Positions 49,520-60,400 are shown, numbered from the stretch's first letter. The stretch: DNA of 64,000 nucleotides from Megachile rotundata (GCF_050947335.1 NC_134988.1:9734001-9798000); one strand, 5' to 3'. Numbers and translations: made by a program. Notes: generated by a model not told the origin, from the sequence alone.

Positions 49520-49560
49520 GCGCAGGTTTTTCGTCACTTGTCGTGACGAAAAACCTGCGC
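49520..49560. repeat. Perfect 18-bp hairpin
   Basis: GCGCAGGTTTTTCGTCAC at 49520-49537, loop TTGTC, and its exact complement GTGACGAAAAACCTGCGC at 49543-49560. The same hairpin is at 51501-51541; a diverged version is at 45442-45482. Confidence 0.95.
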
Positions 49561-49869
49561 CCGAGCCCACCCTTCCTCCCACAAGCTCGGAATAAATGTA
49601 AAACTAAAACACTCAACAGAACTTACCAAAAATTAAATGCTGAAACATACAAAAATTCATTAAAACAGTCATTCGAAAAGAGAGAACATAACTTACCAAA
49701 CATTAAATTCTGAAACAGACAAAAATTATTGACACAGAAATTTGAGAAGAGAGAACAATGTAGGCACATACGAAAAATTAAATGCTGAAACAGATAAAAT
49801 TTTATTAACATAGAAAATTAGGCAAAGAAGTGAAATATTCGAAATAAAATCGCGAAATAAAACCGTAGC

Positions 49870-50950
49870 TCTCAGCTCGGTATAGTTTTCTAAAGACTAA
49901 AAAATCTTTAGAGAACTATACCGATTACCGGGTCACACCACGTGGAGGTGGCTACGATAGTGACCCACCCTAACTCCAAATCCCTTCCTCCCTCCAAATG
50001 CAACCTCATTTATCAGAAGGATAAATGAGTTCTCACTCTATATACAAGTTCTTTACCACAATCCAGTAAAGAACTTGTATTACACACACACACACACACA
50101 TCCATTAACTTAATACAAATCGCATGGGATCCCACACACGCACGCTTAACTTATTCTAAACGCCGCACGGTGCCTCTCATTCTAAGATTGCACTCGAATA
50201 ATCTATGACGAAGTAAAAAAGCAAAGGGGCAAAAAAGAAAGTTAGAAGAACTTTCTACTAAAAGAGAAGAAAGTTAGAGGAACTTTCTACCAAAAGAAAA
50301 GAAAGTTAGAAGAACTTTCTGTCAAAAAAAGGGGACCATTATTTTTCGCCAAGCGAACCTTGCTTTCCATGGGTCAAAGGGTAGCCCATAGTGGCTTACG
50401 TGAACCACGACGGCAAAGATGAACCGAAGATACCTTTGGCAAGAACGAGTGATACACCCCAGTTGGCGGAGGGTTCCCATTTCCCCCAGCGCTTTCGCGT
50501 CTAACCACAGAGAGGATACCCAGACCGTGATGCCCCTTGGCAGAATGGCGGCGGGTCGGGGAGGCACATCAGAGTATGAGAGGTGCCAACCCCGATCCGC
50601 CCCGCCGGGCAAAGAATATCACTCGCGCTACACCGGCACTTGCAGCTCACCTCTACCGTGTGTTCACAGCGCTGTGAACCCCCCATGATCCACTTGGGCG
50701 CAGAACGATTGACAAAAAATAAGTGGGTATACTACAAGCTAACGCGTACAAAGTTTGAGAATTGAGAAGATGAGTGCAATTTAGAATGAGTGGCACTTAC
50801 AAGGACCCACCCGCCCTGCCCACGAGCACACTTAACTTAGAATTAACGCACGCATAAAATTAGCTTAAAATTAACGCACGCATACAATTAGCTTAAAACT
50901 AACGCACGCATCCCACGAAGATCCCTCGATGATCCCTCGGTGATTGATGT
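49870..50950. repeat. Module A, copy 3, of the higher-order array
   Basis: It is nearly identical to copy 1 in the core (frames 44319-44624 and 50322-50612 minus match closely) but shares its head stem-loop sequence (49878-49923) with copy 2. The mixture implies gene conversion or unequal exchange. Confidence 0.87.
50170..50796. mobile_element. TIR element, long form, copy 3
   Basis: 627 bp with the same TIRs as copy 1, three AGAAAGTT hairpin units at 50237-50322 and the core palindrome GTTCACAGCGCTGTGAAC near 50655. Confidence 0.7.
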
Positions 50951-51289
50951 CTTCAATGATGACTTATTACCTATAGAATAAATAGGTGTAACAATAAAAA
51001 GAGGAAACAGAGAAGCGAACGCAAGATTAGAATCATTGAAATGTTTAGGCATGCACAATTCCTGCTAACATTTAAATTTATATTAACATTTACCGAATAA
51101 AAATAAAATAAACCTCGAATCGACTCGCTAAAAACCTGAAACAGACAAATATTATTAAGACACATAAGAAAAATTGAATTACTTATTTAAAATAAAAATC
51201 TGAAACATAAAAATATAATTAGACACACATGAAACATTACTTACTTAAAATAAAAACCAGGACACACACCATTCACGCACTCTCGCATA

Positions 51290-52400
51290 CTGTAGTACAT
51301 TCTAAATGCCCTACATGTACCTCTTATTCTAAAATTGCACTCGCATATAAAACTTTGTAAAAATTGCAAGAAGATAGGAAAGAAAGTTGGAAGAACTTTC
51401 TTTTAAGTTTGGGAAAATTGAGAAATTACTACAGTCTAATATGTAAGTTTAAAAATTGACAAAGATGAGTGCAAATTAGAATAAGAGGTACTTATAATGC
51501 GCGCAGGTTTTTCGTCACTTGTCGTGACGAAAAACCTGCGCCCGAGCCCACCCTTCCTCCCACAGCTCGGAATTAACGAAAAACTAATGCACTGAACATA
51601 GCTTACAAAAAATCAAATGCTGAAACATACAAAAATTTATTATCACGAGAATTTGAGAAAAGAGAACATAACTTACCAAAAATTAAATTCTGAAACAGAC
51701 AAAATTTTATTAACACAGAAAATTGTGGGAGAGGGAGCAAAATTTTTCTTTATTTCATACAAGAATTTCGGAAGAACAGAAAACGCAATGAAAATTGCGG
51801 ATTTCAGAAAACAACATAACTTACCAAAGAAGAAATACTGAAACAGACAAAAAATTTATTAACACAGAAAATTGTGGGAGAGGAAGCAAAATTTTTCTGT
51901 ATCTCATACAAGAATTTCGGAAGAACAGAAAACGCAATGAAAATTGCGGATTTCAGAAAACAACATAACTTACCAAAGAAGAAATACTGAAACAGACAAA
52001 AAATTTATTAACACAGAAAATTGTGGGAGAGGAAGCAAAATTTTTCTGTATCTCATACATGAATTTCGGAAGAACAAAAAACGCAATGAAAATTGCGGAT
52101 TTCAGAAAACAACATAACTTACCAAAGAACAAATACTGAAACAGACAAAAATTTGTTAACACAAAAATTTGAGAAGAGAGAACAATACAAAAATTGACAA
52201 AAATTAAATGCTGAAACAAACAAAACTTTATTAACACAGAAAATTGAGCAAAGAAGTGAAATATTACTTTACCCAACCCGAAAATAGAAAATTAAGCAAG
52301 GGAGTGAAATATTACTTTACCCCACCCAAAAATAGAAAATAAAGCAAGGGAGGGAAATATTACTTTACACCAAAACTTTCATAAAATAGAAAATACAATA
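51290..52400. repeat. Module B, copy 3, with an added 149-bp tandem repeat
   Basis: It comprises a short TIR element 51317-51491, a perfect hairpin 51501-51541 and a C-rich G4 run to about 51563. Splice-like units follow. Three of them, at 51821, 51970 and 52119, are spaced 149 bp and read on minus GTCTGTTTCAG, 13 nt TATTTCTTCTTTG, GTAAGTT. A short module C remnant lies at 51120-51260. Confidence 0.85.
51317..51491. mobile_element. TIR element, short form, copy 3
   Basis: 175 bp bounded by GTACCTCTTATTCTAAAATT and inverted AATAAGAGGTAC, with one AGAAAGTTGGAAGAACTTTC hairpin. The flanks match those of short copy 2 (CCCTA before, TTATAATG after). Confidence 0.7.
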
Positions 52401-53520
52401 AAAAGACCTGAAAATTCGAAACACAATCGCGAAATAAAATCGTGTGCTCAAAATTTGAGCAAAACGCGTTAAACGATACTTTCGTACCGTAAAAAAACAC
52501 ATGTAAAATACATTAAAATAATAGCGAGCATAGTGACAAAATGACTCTCCATCCTAAGATGGACAGCCATTAATAGTTCCCCTCTTCTTTGGCAATTTTG
52601 CCGGGGCTCTTCGGCATATAGCCTCTTCTCTCTTCGGCATAGCCTCACGAAAATCACTCGCGAAATTTTACGGTAACTCGGACATTCTTAGTTTTTACAT
52701 AAATTTTCAATTTCGCTATCAATCTCCATAAACAGATAGCAGACAGTTTTATAAAAATAAAATTGCACTACCATCCATTTATTTCGACTGATAACAAAAT
52801 CAAAATTTTATGTAATATATTTAATAAGTGAGTTTAGAAAGAAAGAAAAATAATTACTCGAAATAAAAAGATATACGACCAGCGATTCTTAGAATGCGCT
52901 GTCCGTAAAAGAATGTCCGAATAGAATATTTTATTTCACTGCACTTCACTTCACTTCACTTTATACTTCATTTTTGCAGTCGGATCTAGAACCCGACTAC
53001 GACTTACAAACTAAAAGGCCTGGCCTGAACGAACAATCGAGTTCAAGAGATATTAAATATATTCGTATTTAATTTTTCTCTTCTCGATTTTTCGTGAACC
53101 CCCCAGATACAAGCATCTCACGTGTGAGAGAGGAGGACAGAGAAACGTGAAAGCTTGCTCTGGCCCTACCTACTTAAAACTAACTCATTCACACCAGAAG
53201 TAAACTACCTGCCTGCCTATCGCTATATTTAAAAAATTGCAAAGTCCATTCTCACAAAAACACACTCCACGGTTCTCACACATACCACCCGGGTGCAAAA
53301 AAGCCTAATCCTAGGGAGTACGTCCCGGGACGTCTCCGACACCCGAGTTCAATACTACATTCACACTCTAAGTTCATACCTTTTTGCTGAAATCGATCGA
53401 CAATCGACAGTGAACATACATATTTCATTTTCTTATTCTTTAGAATATTCAATGTAATATGTACTTGTAAAAATTTTAACTACTCATACAATTTTCTAAC
53501 TTAATCAATTTATAAAATTT
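52401..53520. other. Spacer after the higher-order array
   Basis: Unique sequence with a (CTTCA)n run near 52936-52975 and a short hairpin AGTCGG with CCGACT at about 52978. Palindromic CACCCGGGTG-like and GTCCCGGGAC strings lie at 53288-53335. The words CTTAAAACTAAC link it to module A. No gene recognised. Confidence 0.4.
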
Positions 53521-53640
53521 TCAAATGACTCGACTTGCATTTTGTATGCATTTTCAAATGACTCTACTTGCATTTTGTATGCATTTTCAAATGACTCGAC
53601 TTGCATTTTGTATGCATTTTCAAATAGAATTTTGCAAGAT
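53521..53640. repeat. 33-bp tandem repeat, 3.5 copies
   Basis: TGACTCGACTTGCATTTTGT followed by ATGCATTTTCAAA starts at 53526, 53559 and 53592, exactly 33 bp apart. The next copy is truncated. Confidence 0.9.
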
Positions 53641-53664
53641 TTAAAAAATAAATCTATAGTTTAA

Positions 53665-53716
53665 TCGACACAAGGTCCACGACCTAACCACACACACACG
53701 TGTAACTTGTGTCGAT
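53665..53716. repeat. 11-bp stem hairpin with a CA-rich loop
   Basis: ATCGACACAAG and its complement CTTGTGTCGAT flank a loop of about 30 nt containing ACACACACACGTGT. It lies just beyond the hairpin array and may be an outlying member. Confidence 0.6.
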
Positions 53717-53807
53717 AATTCACTGTCAATTTGTCGATCGCCAAACATCTTAAAACTAAACCGTGTCCACCTGCCCTAACTCATGTGAGTAGCAACTAAG
53801 CACGCGC

Positions 53808-53999
53808 ATGAATTTAGAGCATAAAAATGAACACGGCCACATGTATTTTGACCTACCAGTTTTCTTCATGTGTGCTGAAAATCCTGAGCTAAAAAACTTG
53901 ATTAGAAACATGCTAATAAAGTGTCTTCCAGCAAAAATTGACTCTAACTTTAAAAAATTTTCAAAATGGAAAATGGAAGATCACTTTGCAAAAATCTAA
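53808..53999 (+). CDS. Small open reading frame of unknown function (63 aa)
   Basis: It starts at an ATG, MNLEHKNEHGHMYFDLPVFF, and ends FSKWKMEDHFAKI. Unlike repeat-derived frames it has a mixed composition, Cys, Trp and Met included. It stands alone with no promoter or splice context. It might be a transposon remnant, a microprotein or chance. I do not recognise it. Confidence 0.2.
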   Translation: MNLEHKNEHGHMYFDLPVFFMCAENPELKNLIRNMLIKCLPAKIDSNFKKFSKWKMEDHFAKI

Positions 54000-54002
54000 G
54001 TA

Positions 54003-54095
54003 TACGAATGTTTCATTTTTAACAGATTTGTGATATCAAAGTAAATTTCTAAATGACTCAAACATTCGTAAATAACTTTGATATCGAAATCTGTT
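54003..54095. repeat. Two interleaved inverted repeats (pseudoknot-like order)
   Basis: TACGAATGTTT (54003-54013) pairs with AAACATTCGTA (54060-54070). AACAGATTT plus GATATCAAAGT (54021-54042) pairs with ACTTTGATATC plus AAATCTGTT (54075-54095). The partners alternate, so both stems can form together only as a pseudoknot. Confidence 0.7.
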
Positions 54096-54949
54096 TCTCG
54101 CGATACTTTCTTGTACATTTATTTAAAAAATTTTCTCGTGTACGTAAAAATTGAAAGTGACTCGATAACTTTATCAAAATGACTCGAAAACTACTGTGAA
54201 ATCGGAGGGTCATCCGACTTCTATGTACTAATTTTAATTTTAAATTGTAAAGAAGTTAAAACGCGATGTACAAGAAAACCCTGACCTGAGCTAATAAATA
54301 TAATAAACAGTTTGTACGAATTTTGCACGATCGTACAGTCGTGGTCACTATGCTCGCTCAAAAATATAAAATACAACCAGTTCCCGTGTCGCTTCGGACC
54401 ATTCGTCCTACGACATGATGGGAACCGGAGGAATCGTAAAGCATGCGACTCACCGATCGCTGACTTGTACCACTGCGATCGTTTCACCGGTTAGGCATCT
54501 GAGACTGCACGTCTGGTAGGCATTGCATCTTAGAGGTTGATTGACTGATTGATTGGTTGGCTGATTGATTGATTGACTGCTTGGTTGGTTGGCTGCTTGG
54601 CTTCGTCAGATTTGGATGTGGCGGTTTGGCAGTGGACCCTCTGTAATCATAAAAGAATCACAACGATTAATTAACTGTGTTTATCGATTTGCATTTTGAT
54701 AACATATATGCTTTTTGACTACTACTCATGCAAACATGTAATAAGCTTTGATTTTGAGATGTAAAAACATATAGAGGCATGCAGGAGTCGGTTATAAATT
54801 TGCAAACGTTCATGTCACAACGTGAAATATTGTAAAATAATTGAAATTGCATGTCAAAACTGTTGGGTAATTACTTTAGAGAGCTTGTTAGAACGTTTGC
54901 AAAAATATACCGGAACATGTAGGTAACTACAGTTTAAGTATCAGTAACA
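54096..54949. other. Spacer with a GATT-rich microsatellite
   Basis: Unique sequence with a GC-richer block at 54290-54530 and a TTGATTGACTGATTGATTGG-like microsatellite at about 54536-54605. No gene recognised. Confidence 0.4.
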
Positions 54950-55240
54950 GTTTGTCAAAACATTTAAATAACCACTACATAAAGTACACTATGGTATCAG
55001 TAATCGTTTGTAAAAATATTTAAATAACCACTACATAAAGTACACTACAACACCAGTAACAATATGTCAAAACACTTAAATAATCATTGCATAAAGTACA
55101 CTAAAGCACCAGTAACAATATGTCAAAACATTTAAATAATCATTGCATAAAGTACACTAAAGCACCAGTAACAATATGTCAAAACACTTAAATAACCATT
55201 AAATAAAGTGCACTAATAACCACTAATAATTTGTAAAAAC
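54950..55240. repeat. 56-bp tandem repeat, 5 copies
   Basis: ATAAAGTACACT starts at about 54979, 55035, 55091, 55147 and (changed) 55203, exactly 56 bp apart. Shared words are CAGTAACAATATGTCAAAAC and TTAAATAATCA. Confidence 0.88.
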
Positions 55241-55370
55241 ACTTAAATAATCACTCCACAAAATACATTAAACCAGTAAAAAATTAATAAAACATTTAAA
55301 TAACCGCACCATAAAACACACTAATAAATTCGTATACACGTGCGTAATCACTTAATAAAACACACAAGTA

Positions 55371-55745
55371 AAGTCACTGACACTTGTAGAATTACACCAT
55401 AAAATTTGTTAATACACTCCCATAATTAATAGAAAATATTAAATAATGCACACTAAACACTGTTATTAATACACTAGATACACTTATATATCCGTATATG
55501 CATGCAGGTAACACACCATTAAAGTCACTGACACTTGTAGAATTACACCATAAAATTTATTAATACACCCCCATAATTAATAAAAAATATTAAATAATGC
55601 ACACTAAACACTGTTATTAATACACTAGATACACTTATATATCCGTATATGTATGCAGGTAACACATTGTTAAAGTCACTGACACTTGTAGAATTACACC
55701 GTAAAATTTATTAATACACCCACGTATTTATTAAAAAATATTTGT
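55371..55745. repeat. 151-bp tandem repeat, 2.5 copies
   Basis: AAGTCACTGACACTTGTAGA begins at 55371, 55522 and 55673. Copies are about 95 percent identical through TTATATATCCGTATATG. 55746-56080 after it is unique, with two similar ATTGGTTGTTAACA-type stretches. Confidence 0.88.
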
Positions 55746-56079
55746 TAAAACACACTAAATACTAGTAGTAGTACAGTAGGTAAGACAGGGACAAGCACAA
55801 TATCGGATTAGTGGATCCTTGACTCGTACCGGTAAGTGTTGACAGGTGAGGTCCGACTTCCTCGACTTCCAAAATAAAACTGAGAGCATTTGACCTCCCT
55901 CTACTGTAAGAGTTATTGGTTGTTAACAACAGCCAATTAGACATCGTATAATCTACCAATAGATCAAATTCGATCTCTTCGAGTGTAATAGTGATTGGTA
56001 GTGTACACTAACCAATTACACATCATGTAATCCACCAATAGCGTGCAACCACTCTGATTGGATGTTGTATAACTATTCT

Positions 56080-56900
56080 AACGTTAATTCTTTTACAATT
56101 TTATATTTTTCGATTGTTTATTAATAAATTTATTGTTGTAATTGTTTAAATTTATTATTTTTTTTAAGTCACTTTTGCAGATATTTTGCAAAATAATTGT
56201 CAATTAATGTATTACGATATATTTTGATGTAATTAATAATTTTTTGTTATTTATTTATAAAATTGTTGTTGTAACTATTCAAATTCGTCGTTTTTATTAA
56301 CTTACTCTAGCAGATATGTTGCAAAATTATTGTCAATATATTACAATATATTTTGCTGTAATTAATAATTTTTTAGTTATTTATTTATAAAATTGTTATT
56401 GTATCTATTCAAATTCGTCGTTTTTATTAACTTACTCTTGCAGATATTTTGCAAAATGATTGTCAATATATTACGACATATTTTATTGTAATTAATAATT
56501 TTTTAGTTATTTATTTATAAAATTGTTATTGTATCTATTCAAATTCGTCGTTTTTATTAACTTATACTAGCAGATATGTTGCAAAATTATTGTCAATATA
56601 TTACAATATATTTTACTGTAATTAATAATTTTTTAGTTATTTATTTATAAAATTGTTGTTGTAACTATTCAAATTAGTCATTTTTATTAACTTACTCTAG
56701 CAGATATTTTGCAAAATGATTGTCAATATATTACGACATATTTTATTGTAATTAATAATTTTTTAGTTATTTATTTATAAAGTTGTTGTTGTATCTATTC
56801 AAATTCGTCGTTTTTATTAACTTACTCTAGCAGATATGTTGCAAAATTATTGTCAATTAATATATTACGATATATTTTATTGTAACTCATTATTATATGA
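56080..56900. repeat. 130-bp tandem repeat, about 6 copies
   Basis: GCAGATATTTTGCAAAAT or GCAGATATGTTGCAAAAT begins at 56177, 56310, 56440, 56570, 56700 and 56830. The unit includes TAATTAATAATTTTTTAGTT and AAATTCGTCGTTTTTATTAA. Confidence 0.92.
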
Positions 56901-56904
56901 GTGT

Positions 56905-57096
56905 TTGTCGGAGACGGAGCGCGCGAGTGTTGCGGAGCGAAGGCGCGCTCAAGAAGAACAACAGGGCGTAAATTCATTCGTGCCGGATGATAGCGATAAG
57001 CGACGGGAGAACGAGACGGCGGTCACTCGAGGTTTACCTCTCAAGCGCGGACGAGCTATTCGAACAAAAATTCTGTACCGTTCTGAAAATAAATAA
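56905..57096 (+). pseudogene. Possible 3' fragment of a coding sequence, unidentified
   Basis: A GC-rich block following the 130-bp repeat. The frame reads ERASVAERRRAQEEQQGVNS and then a basic tail to SENK, followed within 10 nt by AATAAA. The sharp change of composition and the polyadenylation signal suggest the end of a gene or retroelement, truncated at 5'. No family recognised. Confidence 0.25.
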
Positions 57097-57390
57097 AGAG
57101 AGAGGAAAAAAGTTATAAAAGTTATAAAAGTTATAAATTAATTATTGTAATTCATTATTTTCATAACTTTCTCGCGCGAATATCTTGTAAATTATCTACG
57201 AATTGTATTTAAATTTATTTTTATGTAATTCTTTATAATTACCTATTACCGAAGAGACTCAGTATAGCGAACTGTTTTGAACACATAATAGTTTCACATT
57301 ATTCGAAAAGTTTCATTCATATGTGTTGTTAAAAATTCAAATTTACGCGCGGTTTTTAAAAAAATGACGTCATCAACGGAAATGGAACCA

Positions 57391-57480
57391 GTAGCGCCAT
57401 CTCTCCGGCGAACAGCGTGAACTACACGGTTTTGAAACTGCAGCTTCATTAGTTCTCCACGCTGCCACTAGACGGCGCCA
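57391..57480. promoter_or_regulatory. Pair of CTCF-like motifs in opposite orientation
   Basis: GCGCCATCTCTCCGG at 57394 and GCCACTAGACGGCGCC at 57463-57479 are inverted relative to each other. The second matches CCASYAGRKGGCRS at all but one position. They lie in a unique region upstream of the second P450; the flanks resemble the fold-back monomers only at the motif. Confidence 0.3.
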
Positions 57481-60400
57481 CGTGTATCGTTCTCCATTAA
57501 ATTCAATTATTATACTTGATTTTATTAGTATAATTGAATATAATATGCATCAATTGTTTTGACTTTATTAAATATATTTTCAAATTCAATATATTTTGTA
57601 GAGCAATCATTTTGGTATATTCTTTACTTTTTCAACTTTTCAAAGGCTGTAAAATTAATAAAAATACCTCAAAAAACAATATTAGTAATATTCATCAGAA
57701 AATTTATTCAAAATATATTCTAAATTATTGGAGATTGCCATGAAAGTAGATTCGCTCGATTTAAATTTCCCGCTAGTTTGCGCAATCATTTAAAGGGACA
57801 GCGCTTCCGAGAGATCAAAGGCGCCGACAGAGAGTGTAGCCTCTGGTATACTCTGGCTGTAGCCGTTTAATTCTCCTAAATGAATGGATACTATTTGTCA
57901 TTACTGTTTAAATACAGTTTACATAACACTAATGAAATATGTACAGATTGTCAAGTTGTAAATATGCTATTTTTAAATGAGTTGTTCATTTTATTTTATT
58001 TGGATAAACGGAGCGACATCTGCGGAAGTTATAATTCCTCCTACGAACTATCACATCGATTTAAAACAGGGAGTAGCGAAGTACTCCGATGATAAGGTTC
58101 TCGTCTTCAGTGGAAATAGTACATAACCGAGATAGTGAGGTAACAGTATACTTAACCCGTACAAAGTAAACATTTTCCGATACAAACATTTAATTCTTAG
58201 ATAAACATCTCACTCGATTTAATCATTTCGTGGAAATATAATTTGTGCAATTCATGGTGACTGCGTTCCGTATTTTTGTTCTACGTACACATCTACATCA
58301 GATACTTCCTAAGAGATGACAGCGTAGTGTGATCGAAACCGGGTTCAAGAGTGTATCGTTGATTCTCATCGAGAAGAATATATCAGTAAGTATATCATAT
58401 TTTTCATTTCCGTAAAGATTGTATCTTTTTTACAAACAAAACATTTAAGTAAATTATGTTGTACAGTTGTGGTAATGAACCTGTCTCGAGTTATTTGAAA
58501 CAATAGTGATTGGTTTAACGTTGACCTTGATACACAGTTCAAGATAGTGGTAATAATGTAATTGTCCGTGTGATGATAATTGCATTATAGTCAGTGATGC
58601 ATTTGTGTGTTATGATTCATAATGCGTAATAATTCTTAACATCATTCTTTTTTTGTAACGAAATCAATTTTTGGGGGAATTAAAAAAAATACTGAGATGT
58701 CATTTTCAAATTGCGCGGTATTTTGATACTGTCAGTTGAGATATTAATTACGGATGTTTTTCTTGTAACAGATACGTAGGTGATAAACTTTTAAATTGCG
58801 TGATTTTTATTCGAGTAAATTCAAAATAAATAAATATAATTAAAATATTTTTATTAAGTAGCATAGTAATTTATTAAATAACAAATAAATATAATTAAAA
58901 TATTTTTATGAAGTAACATATTATTGCGAGCTAAGATACAGGATGAGTAATGACATCAAAAGAATTAATTATTAAATTTTTATTTTAAAGATTGAAATGG
59001 CATTATTGTATAGTGGAATTTGTAGAAAATGTATTAAATATTTTTGTTGATAATTTATTTTAGTTAACAATTATGTTGAGATATATTTATTAATAATCAA
59101 AACAATAAAATTGCTTCTGGATGTAGATATATAATGAGATTTATGAATCCATGTACATAGAAATAGAGGGTTTAGGAATCTATATCAGAAATATATTCTA
59201 AAACTTTTTCTCTTCTATGTTTTTATCTAATCTCCCTTTATCTTTTTACAATATCAAATACTCGATAAATTGATAACCTATATTTAACAGTTCATAAACT
59301 AATTAAGATCTTAATTATAGGAAGCAAATTGCAATGAGAATAAGATAAAGACGAAGTAAACTAACGTCTGTACACACGGTGTGACCTATTTTAATTTTTA
59401 AAGATAACTATCGCTCAAATTATGTGTCTTTAATAATTCAAATAAAAATGTATCACATTACAATATTATAAAAATGAATAATTTGTAATATATTTCAAAT
59501 TAAAAATAAAAATATTTCATGTACAAAGTTATATTTTACGAACTAAAATTAATATTCATTTCTCAATTGGTAAAATTATTGTTGCATGATTTTAATAATT
59601 AAAGAGATACCGCTGATCTAGAAATCTCGGAAGGTATCTCGAGAATGACATGTAATAACACTTCACCTCTTCGAGCAAACCATTAATCATGTTTTACCAT
59701 CGACGGTGAATGGAAAAAAGATACTTTTACAAAGTAAGTAAGGTACTGTAGCATTTCCAGCGACTATACAAAGATGACTTGTACTGCTATGTCCGGTTAT
59801 TGACCTGCACAAGGTTGCGGTTGCAGAATCAGAGTCAACACTTTGTCGGATATTTTTATGATTTATGACTCTTTCAATTTCCTTCCCTTCACTTAAAATC
59901 AGATTATGTTTCAAACGGTTTCATTCCTACAAATCCATAAAATTTTTAATTTCCAAATTTCCAAAATTCTAAATTCCCAAGATTCCAAATTGCCAAGATT
60001 CCAAATTCCCAAAATTTCAAATTGTCAAGATTCCAAATTTCCAATATTCCAAATGTCCAATATTCCAAATTCCCAAGATCCCAATTCCCAAGCTTTCAAA
60101 TTCCCAAGCTTCCAAATCCCCAAGATTCCAAATTTCCAACATTCCAAATTTCCAAGATTCCAAATTCCCAAGCTTCCAAATTCCCAAGATCCCAAATTTC
60201 CAAGATTCCCAATTCTCAAGCTTCCAAATTCCCAAGCTTCCAAATTCCCAAGATTCCAAATTCCCAAGATCCCAAATTTCCAAGATTCCCAATTCTCAAG
60301 CTTCCAAATTCCCAAGCTTCCAAATCCCTAAGCTTCCAAATTCCCAAGATTCCAAATTTCCAAGATTCCAAATTCCCAAGCTTCCAAATCCCCAATTTTC

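Larger units (their letters stand above)
49280..49860. repeat. Module B, copy 2, of the higher-order array
   Basis: It comprises a short TIR element 49349-49510, a perfect hairpin 49520-49560, a C-rich G4 run at about 49558-49580, and three units with the splice-like pattern. The clearest is minus-strand TTTGTATGTTTCAG, then 13 nt CATTTAATTTTTG, then GTAAGTT. Confidence 0.83.
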
